In this document: one piece after another, positions 21,208-29,036 of the stretch | Layout: each line of letters opens with the position of its first letter | How positions within the stretch are numbered: position 1 is the first letter of the stretch | Assembly: GCA_902786595.1 (NCBI GenBank) | Contig: CADADB010000002.1 | Location: 94,011 to 158,010 of the forward strand | Reading direction: 5' to 3' | Source of the DNA: an uncultured Bacteroidota bacterium | GTDB lineage: Bacteria; Bacteroidota; Bacteroidia; Bacteroidales; WCHB1-69 | Length of the DNA stretch: 64,000 nucleotides | The notes under the pieces: model-generated | Seen by the model: only the letters and a program-made list of their open reading frames with translations | The model's database searches: none | What the model was told of the DNA's origin: nothing | Position numbers and translations under genes: made by a program

Positions 21208-21783
21208 TTACATCTTCCGGCTACCCGGTTTCACAAACGGCAGTCCCTGTTTGCAGAGCGGACAGTCTTCCACAGCCCAGTTTTGGATGTTGAGCTTGGT
21301 GGCGCTGTAGATGGGGTAGGGGAAAGAGCCGTCGCTGCGGTCGGCAATGCAGCAAACCCCGATGACTTCTGCGCCGAATGCCTTCAGCACCTCAATAGTT
21401 TCCAGCGAAGATTTGCCAGTGGTGACCACATCTTCGGAGATGAGCAGCTTCATGCCGGGTTTCACCTCGAAGCCACGGCGCAGGCACATCACGTTATCGA
21501 CACGTTCGGTGAATATGGCCGGAATGCCCAATTGACGGCCCAATTCGTAAGCCACGATGATGCCGCCCATGGCCGGACCCACTACCATGTCCACGTGCAG
21601 ATCTTTCACCTGCTCCGTGATTTTCGCAATCACGCGCTCCGCTCTGTCGGGATATTGCAACAATTTGGCACATTGACAATAACGGTCGCTGTGACGACCC
21701 GATGACAACAGGAAATGGCCTTCCAGCAGCGCTTCCGACTGCTTCAGTTCCTCAATAACCATATTTGTATTTTCTTCACTCAT
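21208..21783 (-). CDS. pyrE: Orotate phosphoribosyltransferase
   Basis: PyrE joins orotate and PRPP to OMP, the fifth step of UMP synthesis. The 191-residue product has the PRPP-binding motif [21 protein letters not shown] (the acidic pair read here as ED), [22 protein letters not shown], the catalytic-loop region FTERVD, and the N-terminal [23 protein letters not shown]. The C-terminus ([23 protein letters not shown]) carries a CPLC pair, common in this subfamily. Other pyrimidine genes in the window are pyrB and pyrI at 50.7-52.2 kb. It has its own promoter. Confidence 0.95.
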   Translation of the reverse strand: MSEENTNMVIEELKQSEALLEGHFLLSSGRHSDRYCQCAKLLQYPDRAERVIAKITEQVKDLHVDMVVGPAMGGIIVAYELGRQLGIPAIFTERVDNVMCLRRGFEVKPGMKLLISEDVVTTGKSSLETIEVLKAFGAEVIGVCCIADRSDGSFPYPIYSATKLNIQNWAVEDCPLCKQGLPFVKPGSRKM

Positions 21784-21820
21784 AATATAATAGGATTAAT
21801 TTTTATCCAAAAACGAAACG

Positions 21821-21828
21821 CAAAGATA
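21821..21828 (-). promoter_or_regulatory. -7 box TATCTTTG for pyrE
   Basis: Minus-strand TAnnTTTG 38 bp upstream of the pyrE ATG. Confidence 0.75.
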
Positions 21829-21871
21829 CACAAATTTCAAATACAAGCGGACAAATGAAATTTTCCATTCT

Positions 21872-21899
21872 GTAGAGACGTTTCAGGAAACGTCTCTAC
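21872..21899. repeat. 28-nt palindrome of the GTAGAGACG class, overlapping a stop codon
   Basis: Arms GTAGAGACGTTTC and GAAACGTCTCTAC with a 2-nt centre. The right end (CTA on the plus strand) is the TAG stop codon of the leftward yitT gene, so the element fixes that protein's C-terminus. Confidence 0.88.
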
Positions 21900-22837
21900 T
21901 CCGTCGGCAACGCCTTGAAGCCCTGACCCATGATTTCCGCGCTGTCGATGATGTTCACAAAGGCGGTCGGGTCGATGCTGTGGAGGTTGTTTTTCAACTT
22001 GACGAGGTCGGCGCGTTCGAGAGAGACATAGATCATGCTACGCTCGGTGCCGGCATAGAGACCTTGTCCGAGGAACAGCGTGCCGCCGCGTTTGAGATCG
22101 TTGAGGATGTAGCTGCGCATGGCATCCACGTTGTTGGTCACGATATACACTGTCTTATAAGTTTTCATACCTTCCACGATGAGGTCGATAATTTTGCCCT
22201 CAATGTAAATCAGGATGATGGAATAAATGGGCAGACGGATCTGCTTGAAGGCAATCAAAGTGGTGAGGGTGATGACGGAATCGACGATCATCACCAAAGT
22301 GCCGAGGGAGATTTTCGTGTATTTGTGGATGATCATGGAGATGATGTCACTGCCACCGGATGTGGCTCCCGACTTGAAAATCAGTCCGATAGCGATACCA
22401 TAGATGATGCCGGCCACCACGGTGTTCAGGAAGTAGTCGGGCATGAAGAAGAGTTCGCTGTGCGGAATCTGCACCATATTGGGTGTGCTGGCCGCTTCCA
22501 CAATGCCTTCGTGGATGACGGGGTTGTAACCCCAGAAAGTCTCTATCACCCAAGTAAATGCGAAAATCAGGATAGTGGAGAGCACCGTCTTGAAACCGAA
22601 TTTGGGACCAAGAATCCAGGTGCCGATGAGGAGCAGCGGAATGTCCATGCAGATAGCATAGTAACTGATTTTCCAGGGCCATACAGTATTCAGCACGTTG
22701 GAAAGGCCGTAGGTGCCACCCGGGGCCAAAAGATAAGGGTTGACAAACATCACGTCGCCGACGGCAAAAAGGAAACTGCCGACGATTAACATCAAGTATG
22801 CGAAAATCTGCTCTTTAACTTTGTTTTTCTGCTCCAT
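21896..22837 (-). CDS. YitT family membrane protein (DUF2179), copy 2
   Basis: A protein of 313 residues with about six membrane helices, starting QIFAYLMLIVGSFLFAVGDVMFVNPYLLAPGGTYGLSNVL, and a C-terminal DUF2179 domain (YILNDLKRGGTLFLGQGLYAGTERSMIYVSLERADLVKLKNNL). It contains KSGATSGGSDIISMII, a well-conserved family motif (STGGLDILAKIV in the other copy). The function of the family is not known. The paralogue at 4016-4978 is quite different in sequence, so this is an old duplication. The gene has its own promoter (22860-22867), and its stop codon lies inside a dispersed palindrome. Confidence 0.87.
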   Translation of the reverse strand: MEQKNKVKEQIFAYLMLIVGSFLFAVGDVMFVNPYLLAPGGTYGLSNVLNTVWPWKISYYAICMDIPLLLIGTWILGPKFGFKTVLSTILIFAFTWVIETFWGYNPVIHEGIVEAASTPNMVQIPHSELFFMPDYFLNTVVAGIIYGIAIGLIFKSGATSGGSDIISMIIHKYTKISLGTLVMIVDSVITLTTLIAFKQIRLPIYSIILIYIEGKIIDLIVEGMKTYKTVYIVTNNVDAMRSYILNDLKRGGTLFLGQGLYAGTERSMIYVSLERADLVKLKNNLHSIDPTAFVNIIDSAEIMGQGFKALPTE

Positions 22838-22859
22838 TTCATTCGATTTTTTATGGCGG

Positions 22860-22867
22860 CAAAGATA
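22860..22867 (-). promoter_or_regulatory. -7 box TATCTTTG for yitT copy 2
   Basis: Minus-strand TAnnTTTG 22 bp upstream of the yitT ATG. Confidence 0.73.
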
Positions 22868-22874
22868 CTATTTT

Positions 22875-22902
22875 TCGGCTATTGACTGTTGGCCGTTGCT
22901 TT
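22875..22902 (+). repeat. Heptad tandem array I (weak; TTGACTG/TTGGCCG)
   Basis: Four degenerate units (TCGGCTA, TTGACTG, TTGGCCG, TTGCTTT) between the divergent promoters of yitT copy 2 and the glycosyltransferase. The period is seven but the match to other arrays is loose. Confidence 0.5.
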
Positions 22903-22942
22903 AGAATAGGTAGTTTCTTTTTGCATTTTTCAAAAACTTTTA

Positions 22943-22950
22943 TATCTTTG
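22943..22950 (+). promoter_or_regulatory. -7 box TATCTTTG for the glycosyltransferase gene
   Basis: Plus-strand TAnnTTTG. It ends 4 bp before the TTG at 22955 that would give the longest frame, so translation must start later, at the ATG at 22976. Confidence 0.75.
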
Positions 22951-22975
22951 CCGTTTGAAAGAATTTTTCGGAAAA

Positions 22976-23986
22976 ATGTCGAAACTAGCGGTTGTTATCC
23001 TGAATTGGAACGGGAAGAAATTTTTGGAACAGTTTTTGCCCACCTTGCTGAAAACACTCCCTGATTATGCGGAGGCGGTGGTGTGTGACAATGCTTCCAC
23101 AGACGATTCCGTGACATTCATGCAAGAGCATTTTCCGCAAATCCGCCTGCTCCATAACGAGCGAAACGAGGGCTTTGCCCGTGGCTATAACCTTGCTCTT
23201 GAGCGAGTTGATGCCAAATATTACTGTCTTCTGAATTCTGACATTGAGGTGACCGATGGCTGGATTGAGCCAGTGATAGAGCAGATGGATGCCAACGAGA
23301 AAATTGCGGCGGTGCAACCCAAACTGCGCTCCTATTATCATCGCGATGAATTCGAATATGCTGGCGCAAGTGGCGGTTTCATTGATAAATACGGTTATCC
23401 GTTCTGTCGCGGACGCCTATTTGGCAATGTGGAGAAAGACCACGGCCAGTATGACACTGTTGCGGATGTCTTTTGGGCGACAGGAGCAGCCATGTTCGTC
23501 CGTAGCGACGTTTATCGCACCATGGGTGGTTTGGACGATGATTTCTTCGCCCACATGGAGGAAATCGATTTTTGCTGGAGAATCAAAAATCTTGGATATA
23601 AAATTAAGGTCAATCCCGCCTCAGTGGTCTATCACATCGGCGGGGGCACCCTGCCCAAGAACAACCCCATGAAGACGTTCTTGAATTTCCGGAACAGTCT
23701 CTATCTGCTGATCAAAAACCTGCCGGACGAACGCTTGAGGCCGACACTCATCCTCCGCTTCTTCCTCGACCAGGTGGCTGCGTTCTCTTTTTTGGCGCAG
23801 GGACATGTCCGGGATTTTTTTGCGGTCTATAAGGCAATTTTCACCTTCATCCGGACTTACAAGCATTATCAGGCCAAACGTAACACCTTGCCGAAGCTTG
23901 CTTTTCAGGATTGCTACCCTGAGTCGGTTGTGAAACTGCATTATCTTAAAAGAAAGAAAAAATTTAACGGAAAAACTTTCGAATAA
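22976..23986 (+). CDS. Glycosyltransferase family 2, rhamnosyltransferase-like
   Basis: A GT-A fold glycosyltransferase of 336 residues from the ATG at 22976. The N-terminus SKLAVVILNWNGKKFLEQFLPTLL, VVCDNASTDDSVTFMQEHFP, NEGFARGYNLALERVDAKYYCLLNSDIEVTDGWIEP (donor site with the metal-binding D-x-D region as NSDIE) and FFAHMEEIDFCWRIKNLGYKI are typical of WbbL-like enzymes that add a sugar to cell-surface glycans. The last 60 residues (RFFLDQVAAFSFLAQGHVRDFFAVYKAIFTFI) are membrane-associated. A sugar donor cannot be assigned; rhamnose is plausible because rfbD is in the same genome (63.1 kb). The 5-alpha-reductase-like gene follows after 9 bp. Confidence 0.87.
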   Translation: MSKLAVVILNWNGKKFLEQFLPTLLKTLPDYAEAVVCDNASTDDSVTFMQEHFPQIRLLHNERNEGFARGYNLALERVDAKYYCLLNSDIEVTDGWIEPVIEQMDANEKIAAVQPKLRSYYHRDEFEYAGASGGFIDKYGYPFCRGRLFGNVEKDHGQYDTVADVFWATGAAMFVRSDVYRTMGGLDDDFFAHMEEIDFCWRIKNLGYKIKVNPASVVYHIGGGTLPKNNPMKTFLNFRNSLYLLIKNLPDERLRPTLILRFFLDQVAAFSFLAQGHVRDFFAVYKAIFTFIRTYKHYQAKRNTLPKLAFQDCYPESVVKLHYLKRKKKFNGKTFE

Positions 23987-23995
23987 TATTTTAAT

Positions 23996-24784
23996 ATGGA
24001 ATGTTTTGCCCAGTTTTATCATTACCTGCTGCCCATAATGACCGTTCTGGGGGTGTTGGTGTTCATCACCTTGCAATTTGTCACACCCGCTTACGGCATG
24101 ACCTTCAATAACCGTTGGGGGGTCTCGGTGCGCAGCAATTTGGGCTGGTTCATCATGGAATGCCCCGTCTTTTTCACCATGTTGGTGTTGTATTTCATCT
24201 CATTGGGACTTAATGTGAAGCCGTTTAATGTGGTGACTTGTGTGATGTTCATCTTTTTCGAGTTCCACTATTTCCAGCGGTCGTTCATATTTCCGCTGCT
24301 GATGAAGGGACAGAGCAAAATGCCGTTGTCCATTATCATCACGGGAGCGACGTTCAACACCTTCAACGCCATCATGCAGGGCGGTTGGCTCTTTTTCTTC
24401 TCGCCAGCGGATGCTTATCCGATTAGCTGGTTCTGGTCACCGCAGTTTGTTTTCGGCACGGCACTCTTCCTGTTCGGCATGGTGGTCAACATCTATGCAG
24501 ACCGCGTGATTCGCGATCTGCGTACCGATGTTACCGACAACAACTATTACCTCCCTCACGGTTGGATGTTCCGTAAGATCAGCTCCGCCAACTATTTTGG
24601 AGAGATCCTGGAGTGGGCCGGTTTCGCCATCCTTACCTGGTCGGTGCCGGGTGCGGTGTTCCTGCTGTGGAGTTTTGCCAACATCGTGCCGCGCTCCAAA
24701 GCCGTCTATGCCCGCTACACGCAGTTCTTCGGTGAGGAGTTCACTTCGCTGAAAAGGTATAAGATTTTCCCGTATATCTATTAG
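23996..24784 (+). CDS. Steroid 5-alpha-reductase family membrane protein
   Basis: An integral membrane protein of 262 residues with about six helices. It has the C-terminal signature of 3-oxo-5-alpha-steroid 4-dehydrogenases: NNYYLPHGWMFRKISSANYFGEILEWAGFAI, FANIVPRSKAVYARYTQFFG and the terminal RYKIFPYIY. These residues bind NADPH and the steroid enone in the SRD5A family. Close bacterial relatives reduce the 4-ene of 3-oxo-steroids or bile-acid intermediates in gut Bacteroidetes; others may act on unrelated lipids. Whether this one takes a steroid cannot be told. It overlaps functionally with no neighbour. The last 14 codons occur again at 28848-28892 after the next gene. Confidence 0.88.
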   Translation: MECFAQFYHYLLPIMTVLGVLVFITLQFVTPAYGMTFNNRWGVSVRSNLGWFIMECPVFFTMLVLYFISLGLNVKPFNVVTCVMFIFFEFHYFQRSFIFPLLMKGQSKMPLSIIITGATFNTFNAIMQGGWLFFFSPADAYPISWFWSPQFVFGTALFLFGMVVNIYADRVIRDLRTDVTDNNYYLPHGWMFRKISSANYFGEILEWAGFAILTWSVPGAVFLLWSFANIVPRSKAVYARYTQFFGEEFTSLKRYKIFPYIY

Positions 24785-24824
24785 TGGCTTAACTCGCCAC
24801 ATTAGTTGTGATTAAAAATAAGCA

Positions 24825-27800
24825 ATGGAAAAGACTATGTTAAAGGGAACAAGATTTTTTGTTGTGGGTTTGGTGTTGCTGATGGCAATGCATCATACGA
24901 TGAATGCACAAGGCCAGACAGCGGACACTGCCTTGTTGCCTTATTATTGCGGTTTTGAGGACACTACGGATAATGTTCATTGGCATTTTTATAGCCAGGT
25001 GATCAACAAATGGGTGGTGGGCTCGGCCACAGCGGCATCAGGAACACACTCCATGTATGTTTCCAACAATGGAGGCGCTTCCAATGCCTATTCCGGTTCC
25101 AATACTTATTCGGCCTGGGCTTATCGCGACTTTTACTTAAACCCTCAGGACAAAGCTTATAAGCTCTATTTCGATTTCAAGGGAATGGGGGATTCGTGGA
25201 TGGATAATATGAGTGTGTTTCTTGGACCACCGGTAGATTATTTTGGAGATATGCCATCCGGCAGTATCCAGTTGTTCAACGCATTGAATAATATCTCTTC
25301 TTGGACTACCTTTTCCCATTTGATTGACAGCACTCATTCCGGAGTGCAACGGCTCTATTTTAAATGGAGTAACGACTATTGGGATATAAACAATCCGCCC
25401 GCTGCCATTGACAATATCGTTTTTGAAGGAATTACTTGTTTGGCCAATGTGACCAATATGACGGCCTGTCCTGCCGACACGGTGGTGTTTTTGACATGGA
25501 CTTCTCCTGATGTTGAATCTTATACGATTGAGTATAAGAGCGTTACGGATTCTGTATATACGGTATTGAATGTTTCTGCTTCTTCTTCCCTCATCGGGAA
25601 TTTGCTTCCCTCTACGGAGTATATGTGGCGGGTAAGAGCGAACTGTTCTGCAACAGAACAAGGATTTTTTTCCGAAGTGAACACGTTTACCACCGCTGCC
25701 TCTGTTGCGCACTTGCCATACAGTTGCAGTTTCGAGAATCCTGCGGAGAATGCCGAATGGATGCTTTCCAATCAGAATTATACCAACAAATGGCATATTG
25801 GGGAAGCGGTGAGCAACGATGGCTCCCATTCGTTGTATGTGTCGAATAACAATGGCGTTTCCAATTCCTATACGGTCAATTCCTCGTCGGTGGTTTGGGC
25901 CTGTCGCGATTTCGTGTTTCCCGGAGATGTCGCATCTTACCAGATCTCTTTCGATATCAGATCATACGGTGAAATTTATAACAATCACCCCTACGATTAT
26001 GTCAAGGTGTTTGTGGGTCCGCCTTCCACACAACCTCTCCCGACGGGTAATAATGATGTCCCCCCTTTGGCCACCCAACTTGGCGCGGAATTCCAACTGG
26101 ATTCCATTTGGCATAATGTCGTTTTCACGCTAGACTCCACCCATAGTGGACCGCAGCGTCTCTATTTCTTATGGAGAAATGATGACTATTTCGGGACCAA
26201 TCCGCCTGGTGCTGTGGACAATATCCAAATCACCACCTCTGATTGCCCTATACCCGCTCAGTTGGCTGCTGTCAACATTCTTGACGATGTGGCCACTCTG
26301 ACGTGGGAGTCGGATGCCCCAACCTTTGTTCTTGCATATAAGTTGCAGGAAGACAGTGCTTTTACGGAAGTTGTTCTGACCGAAACGTCATACTCGATGA
26401 CGGGATTGATGCCTGATGCCGTTTATGAGTGGAAGATAAAAGCCCTGTGTTCGAATGAAGAGCAGAGCTTCTGGAGCTATCTGCAATCCTTTCAGACGTT
26501 GTCGTTTTTAGGTCGGATTCCTTACGAAAACGGTTTTGAGGATCCGGATGAGAACAGCTATTGGAAGGTGATAAACTATTATGGCAATAATCATTGGTGC
26601 ATTGGTACTGCAACACATAAGACGGGTACATATTCTATGTACGTTTCCAATAATGACGGTGTCAGCTATACATACACGAATTCAAGCGTGAGCTATAGCT
26701 GGGCCTATCGGGATTTCTATTTTGATCCGGATTATTCCAGTTTTGACCTCTCGTTTGACTATAAAGTGAAAGGGGGTGCCGGTTTTGCCGGGATGAGGGT
26801 GTTTGTCGGGCCTCCCACCACTCCGGTTGACTATTCGGTGCCAGCAGGGGCGGTGCAGCTTGGCAACAGTATGTATGGGCATGCATCGTGGACTCATTTC
26901 AGCTATACGCTGGATGCCACTTTCCAAGGGGTGCAGCGTCTCTATTTTTTGTGGGCTAACGAATGGAGTGTCGGGGATAATCCGCCCGCGGCTGTTGACA
27001 ATGTGACTCTTGAGGGACTTCATTGCGGGGTGCCGGTGCACATTGCGGTGGATTCCGTGACGGCACATGACATTTCGGTGCATTTCACGCCGGCCTCCAT
27101 CCATGACAGCGTTTGGGAAGCAGCGGTTGTGACGGCAGGTACGCCCATCGCCCAGGCACAGCTGATTACAATTACGGACACGGTTTATACTTTCCAGAAT
27201 TTGCAGAACAACACGACTTACGACATCTACCTCCGCACTTCTTGTGGAAATGGAGAGAGCAGCTATTGGTCGCAGGCCGTTACACAGCGCACCGATTGCG
27301 GCTATATTTCCTCCTTGCCTTATACCGACAATTTTGACACTTACGGATCGGAGAACTACCCGTGGTGCTGGTATCGGTTGACCACCACGTCAGGCACATA
27401 CCCTTATTTAGACTTGCATCAGCCAAACCATTATGATGCGACTTACAGTACGCCCGGCATGTTGCTGTTCAGCGCGCCGGCAGGAACTTACAATATCGCG
27501 GTTATGCCTGAAATGGACCGCTCTATTCCCATGAACGAGTTACTGGTCTCCTTCCAATACAGAGCTTATGATCCGGATGACCGCTTTGAGGTGGGAGTGA
27601 TGAGCGATCCCCTGGACGCTTCCACTTTCGTTCCAATGGATACAGTGTGGTTAGACTATTATCAGGTAGAACATTGGACCGAGAAGAAGGTGACTTTGTC
27701 GGGGTATTCCGGTGATGGACACTTCATCGCATTCAAGCATTACTCTAACACCCAGACTCACGCTTATTTAGACAATGTCCGTGTGGAAGCCACTACGTGT

Positions 27801-28847
27801 CCGCTGCCTGTGGATGTTACCGTCACGAATGTTACAAGCCATTCGGCCACGATTGACTGGACACCCTCTGGCGATGAGAGCGAATGGATAGTGGTGATAA
27901 AACCCCATGTACAGAGTATAAATTACGCAGTTGTTGTAACAAGTCACCCTTATACAGTGGACAATCTTAAGTTTGGAGAATGGTATGATGTATATGTCAA
28001 GGCGAAATGTGGTAGCGAAGAAGTGAGCAGCTGGAGTTTGCCCGCGACTTTTTTCACACAGTGCAGTTCCATCACGCAATTGCCATACATTGAAGATTTT
28101 GAGAATTACTATCAACCTTACATTTACAATGAATATCCGCGTCCGCGTTGTTGGACCTTCCCGTACATCTATTGGGCTTATCCGGAGGTTTACATGTCTG
28201 AGAACGCCCAAGCTCAGGACCATTATGTGGGGAATTCCCGTTCGCTGATCTTCAAGTCTTCCATCAACTTCGAGATGCTGATGGCCGTGATGCCACCACT
28301 GGAGGTAGATATTCACAATGTCAAACTTTCGTTGAGGTCGTTGGCCGAATCGGTCAATGCTGGCAGAATTGAGGTGGGGGTAGTGAACAGTGACGCGGAG
28401 GAGTCGAGCTTTGAGATTGTGCATACGATTTACGCCTCCGACCAGGCGGGCAGTTGGGTGCCGTTGGAGATAAACCTCGATTCCACTCTTTTGTCAGGCA
28501 CGGGTAATCATATCGCCTTTCGCTATTACCCCTATAACTATAACTGGGCTATGTGGCTGGATGATTTGGAGTTGTCGTATAATAATACGGTCGGGATAGT
28601 GTCGCATAATCATGACAATAGCCTCGGAGTGTTCCCCAACCCGACAAACGGACGGGTTACGGTAGCTCATTCCGAGGAGATGATCCGACAGTTGGAGGTA
28701 TTCGATATGTATGGGAAGATGTTGGTGAAGATACCGGTGGAGGATTACGAAACCACCGTGGATCTTTCGTCATACGCGAAGGGAGTCTATGTTTTCCGCA
28801 TCACCATTGGCGGTGATATAATCAACCGCAGGGTTGTGGTGCAATAG
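24825..28847 (+). CDS. Modular T9SS-secreted protein with alternating adhesin-like and Fn3 domains
   Basis: A cell-surface or secreted protein of 1340 residues. A signal peptide (about residues 5-29) is followed by five lectin-like modules of the 'choice-of-anchor J' or cleaved-adhesin type, beginning near residues 38, 292, 565, 828 and 1082. Each starts LPY-x-x-x-FE(D/N) and the first three contain W-IG-A---GTHSMYVSNN and RLYFLW-N--W--NPPAA(I/V)DN. Fibronectin-III-like segments lie between them, with V-LTW and Y-W-V-A-C marks. Residues about 1262-1340 are a T9SS type A sorting domain (LGVFPNPTNGRVTVAHSEE ... YAKGVYVFRITIGGDIINRRVVVQ). No catalytic domain is visible; adhesion or glycan binding is the likely role. 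It is bracketed by two copies of the 5-alpha-reductase 3' end. Confidence 0.85.
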   Translation: MEKTMLKGTRFFVVGLVLLMAMHHTMNAQGQTADTALLPYYCGFEDTTDNVHWHFYSQVINKWVVGSATAASGTHSMYVSNNGGASNAYSGSNTYSAWAYRDFYLNPQDKAYKLYFDFKGMGDSWMDNMSVFLGPPVDYFGDMPSGSIQLFNALNNISSWTTFSHLIDSTHSGVQRLYFKWSNDYWDINNPPAAIDNIVFEGITCLANVTNMTACPADTVVFLTWTSPDVESYTIEYKSVTDSVYTVLNVSASSSLIGNLLPSTEYMWRVRANCSATEQGFFSEVNTFTTAASVAHLPYSCSFENPAENAEWMLSNQNYTNKWHIGEAVSNDGSHSLYVSNNNGVSNSYTVNSSSVVWACRDFVFPGDVASYQISFDIRSYGEIYNNHPYDYVKVFVGPPSTQPLPTGNNDVPPLATQLGAEFQLDSIWHNVVFTLDSTHSGPQRLYFLWRNDDYFGTNPPGAVDNIQITTSDCPIPAQLAAVNILDDVATLTWESDAPTFVLAYKLQEDSAFTEVVLTETSYSMTGLMPDAVYEWKIKALCSNEEQSFWSYLQSFQTLSFLGRIPYENGFEDPDENSYWKVINYYGNNHWCIGTATHKTGTYSMYVSNNDGVSYTYTNSSVSYSWAYRDFYFDPDYSSFDLSFDYKVKGGAGFAGMRVFVGPPTTPVDYSVPAGAVQLGNSMYGHASWTHFSYTLDATFQGVQRLYFLWANEWSVGDNPPAAVDNVTLEGLHCGVPVHIAVDSVTAHDISVHFTPASIHDSVWEAAVVTAGTPIAQAQLITITDTVYTFQNLQNNTTYDIYLRTSCGNGESSYWSQAVTQRTDCGYISSLPYTDNFDTYGSENYPWCWYRLTTTSGTYPYLDLHQPNHYDATYSTPGMLLFSAPAGTYNIAVMPEMDRSIPMNELLVSFQYRAYDPDDRFEVGVMSDPLDASTFVPMDTVWLDYYQVEHWTEKKVTLSGYSGDGHFIAFKHYSNTQTHAYLDNVRVEATTCPLPVDVTVTNVTSHSATIDWTPSGDESEWIVVIKPHVQSINYAVVVTSHPYTVDNLKFGEWYDVYVKAKCGSEEVSSWSLPATFFTQCSSITQLPYIEDFENYYQPYIYNEYPRPRCWTFPYIYWAYPEVYMSENAQAQDHYVGNSRSLIFKSSINFEMLMAVMPPLEVDIHNVKLSLRSLAESVNAGRIEVGVVNSDAEESSFEIVHTIYASDQAGSWVPLEINLDSTLLSGTGNHIAFRYYPYNYNWAMWLDDLELSYNNTVGIVSHNHDNSLGVFPNPTNGRVTVAHSEEMIRQLEVFDMYGKMLVKIPVEDYETTVDLSSYAKGVYVFRITIGGDIINRRVVVQ

Positions 28848-28892
28848 TTCACTTCGCTGAAGCGCTATAAGATTTTTCCGTACATTTATTAA
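28848..28892 (+). pseudogene. Remnant of the 3' end of a 5-alpha-reductase gene
   Basis: The 45 bases read FTSLKRYKIFPYIY and a stop, the same as the last 14 codons of the gene ending at 24784. The DNA differs at several places, all silent (for example AAAAGG against AAGCGC for Lys-Arg, and TAG against TAA). The remnant starts directly at the stop codon of the T9SS protein gene. It looks like one edge of an insertion or recombination with a diverged homologue. Confidence 0.85.
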
Positions 28893-28902
28893 GATATTAT
28901 GG

Positions 28903-28928
28903 TAGGGGCGAATGATTATTCGCCCCTA
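28903..28928. repeat. GGGGCGAAT palindrome, copy 1
   Basis: Arms TAGGGGCGAAT and ATTCGCCCCTA around GATT. The same core recurs in the palindrome at 34464-34500. It could end the transcript of the T9SS protein gene. Confidence 0.82.
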
Positions 28929-28993
28929 TGGCAATTAAAAATTCACTGTTTATAAGTAATTTTTACCACAATAAAATACACCTTTGAAAGTTG

Positions 28994-29001
28994 TATCTTT
29001 G
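28994..29001 (+). promoter_or_regulatory. -7 box TATCTTTG for the TPR protein gene
   Basis: TAnnTTTG 35 bp upstream of the ATG at 29037. Confidence 0.74.
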
Positions 29002-29036
29002 TTCGTTTGTAAAATAGGTTATAATCAGTGAACTAT

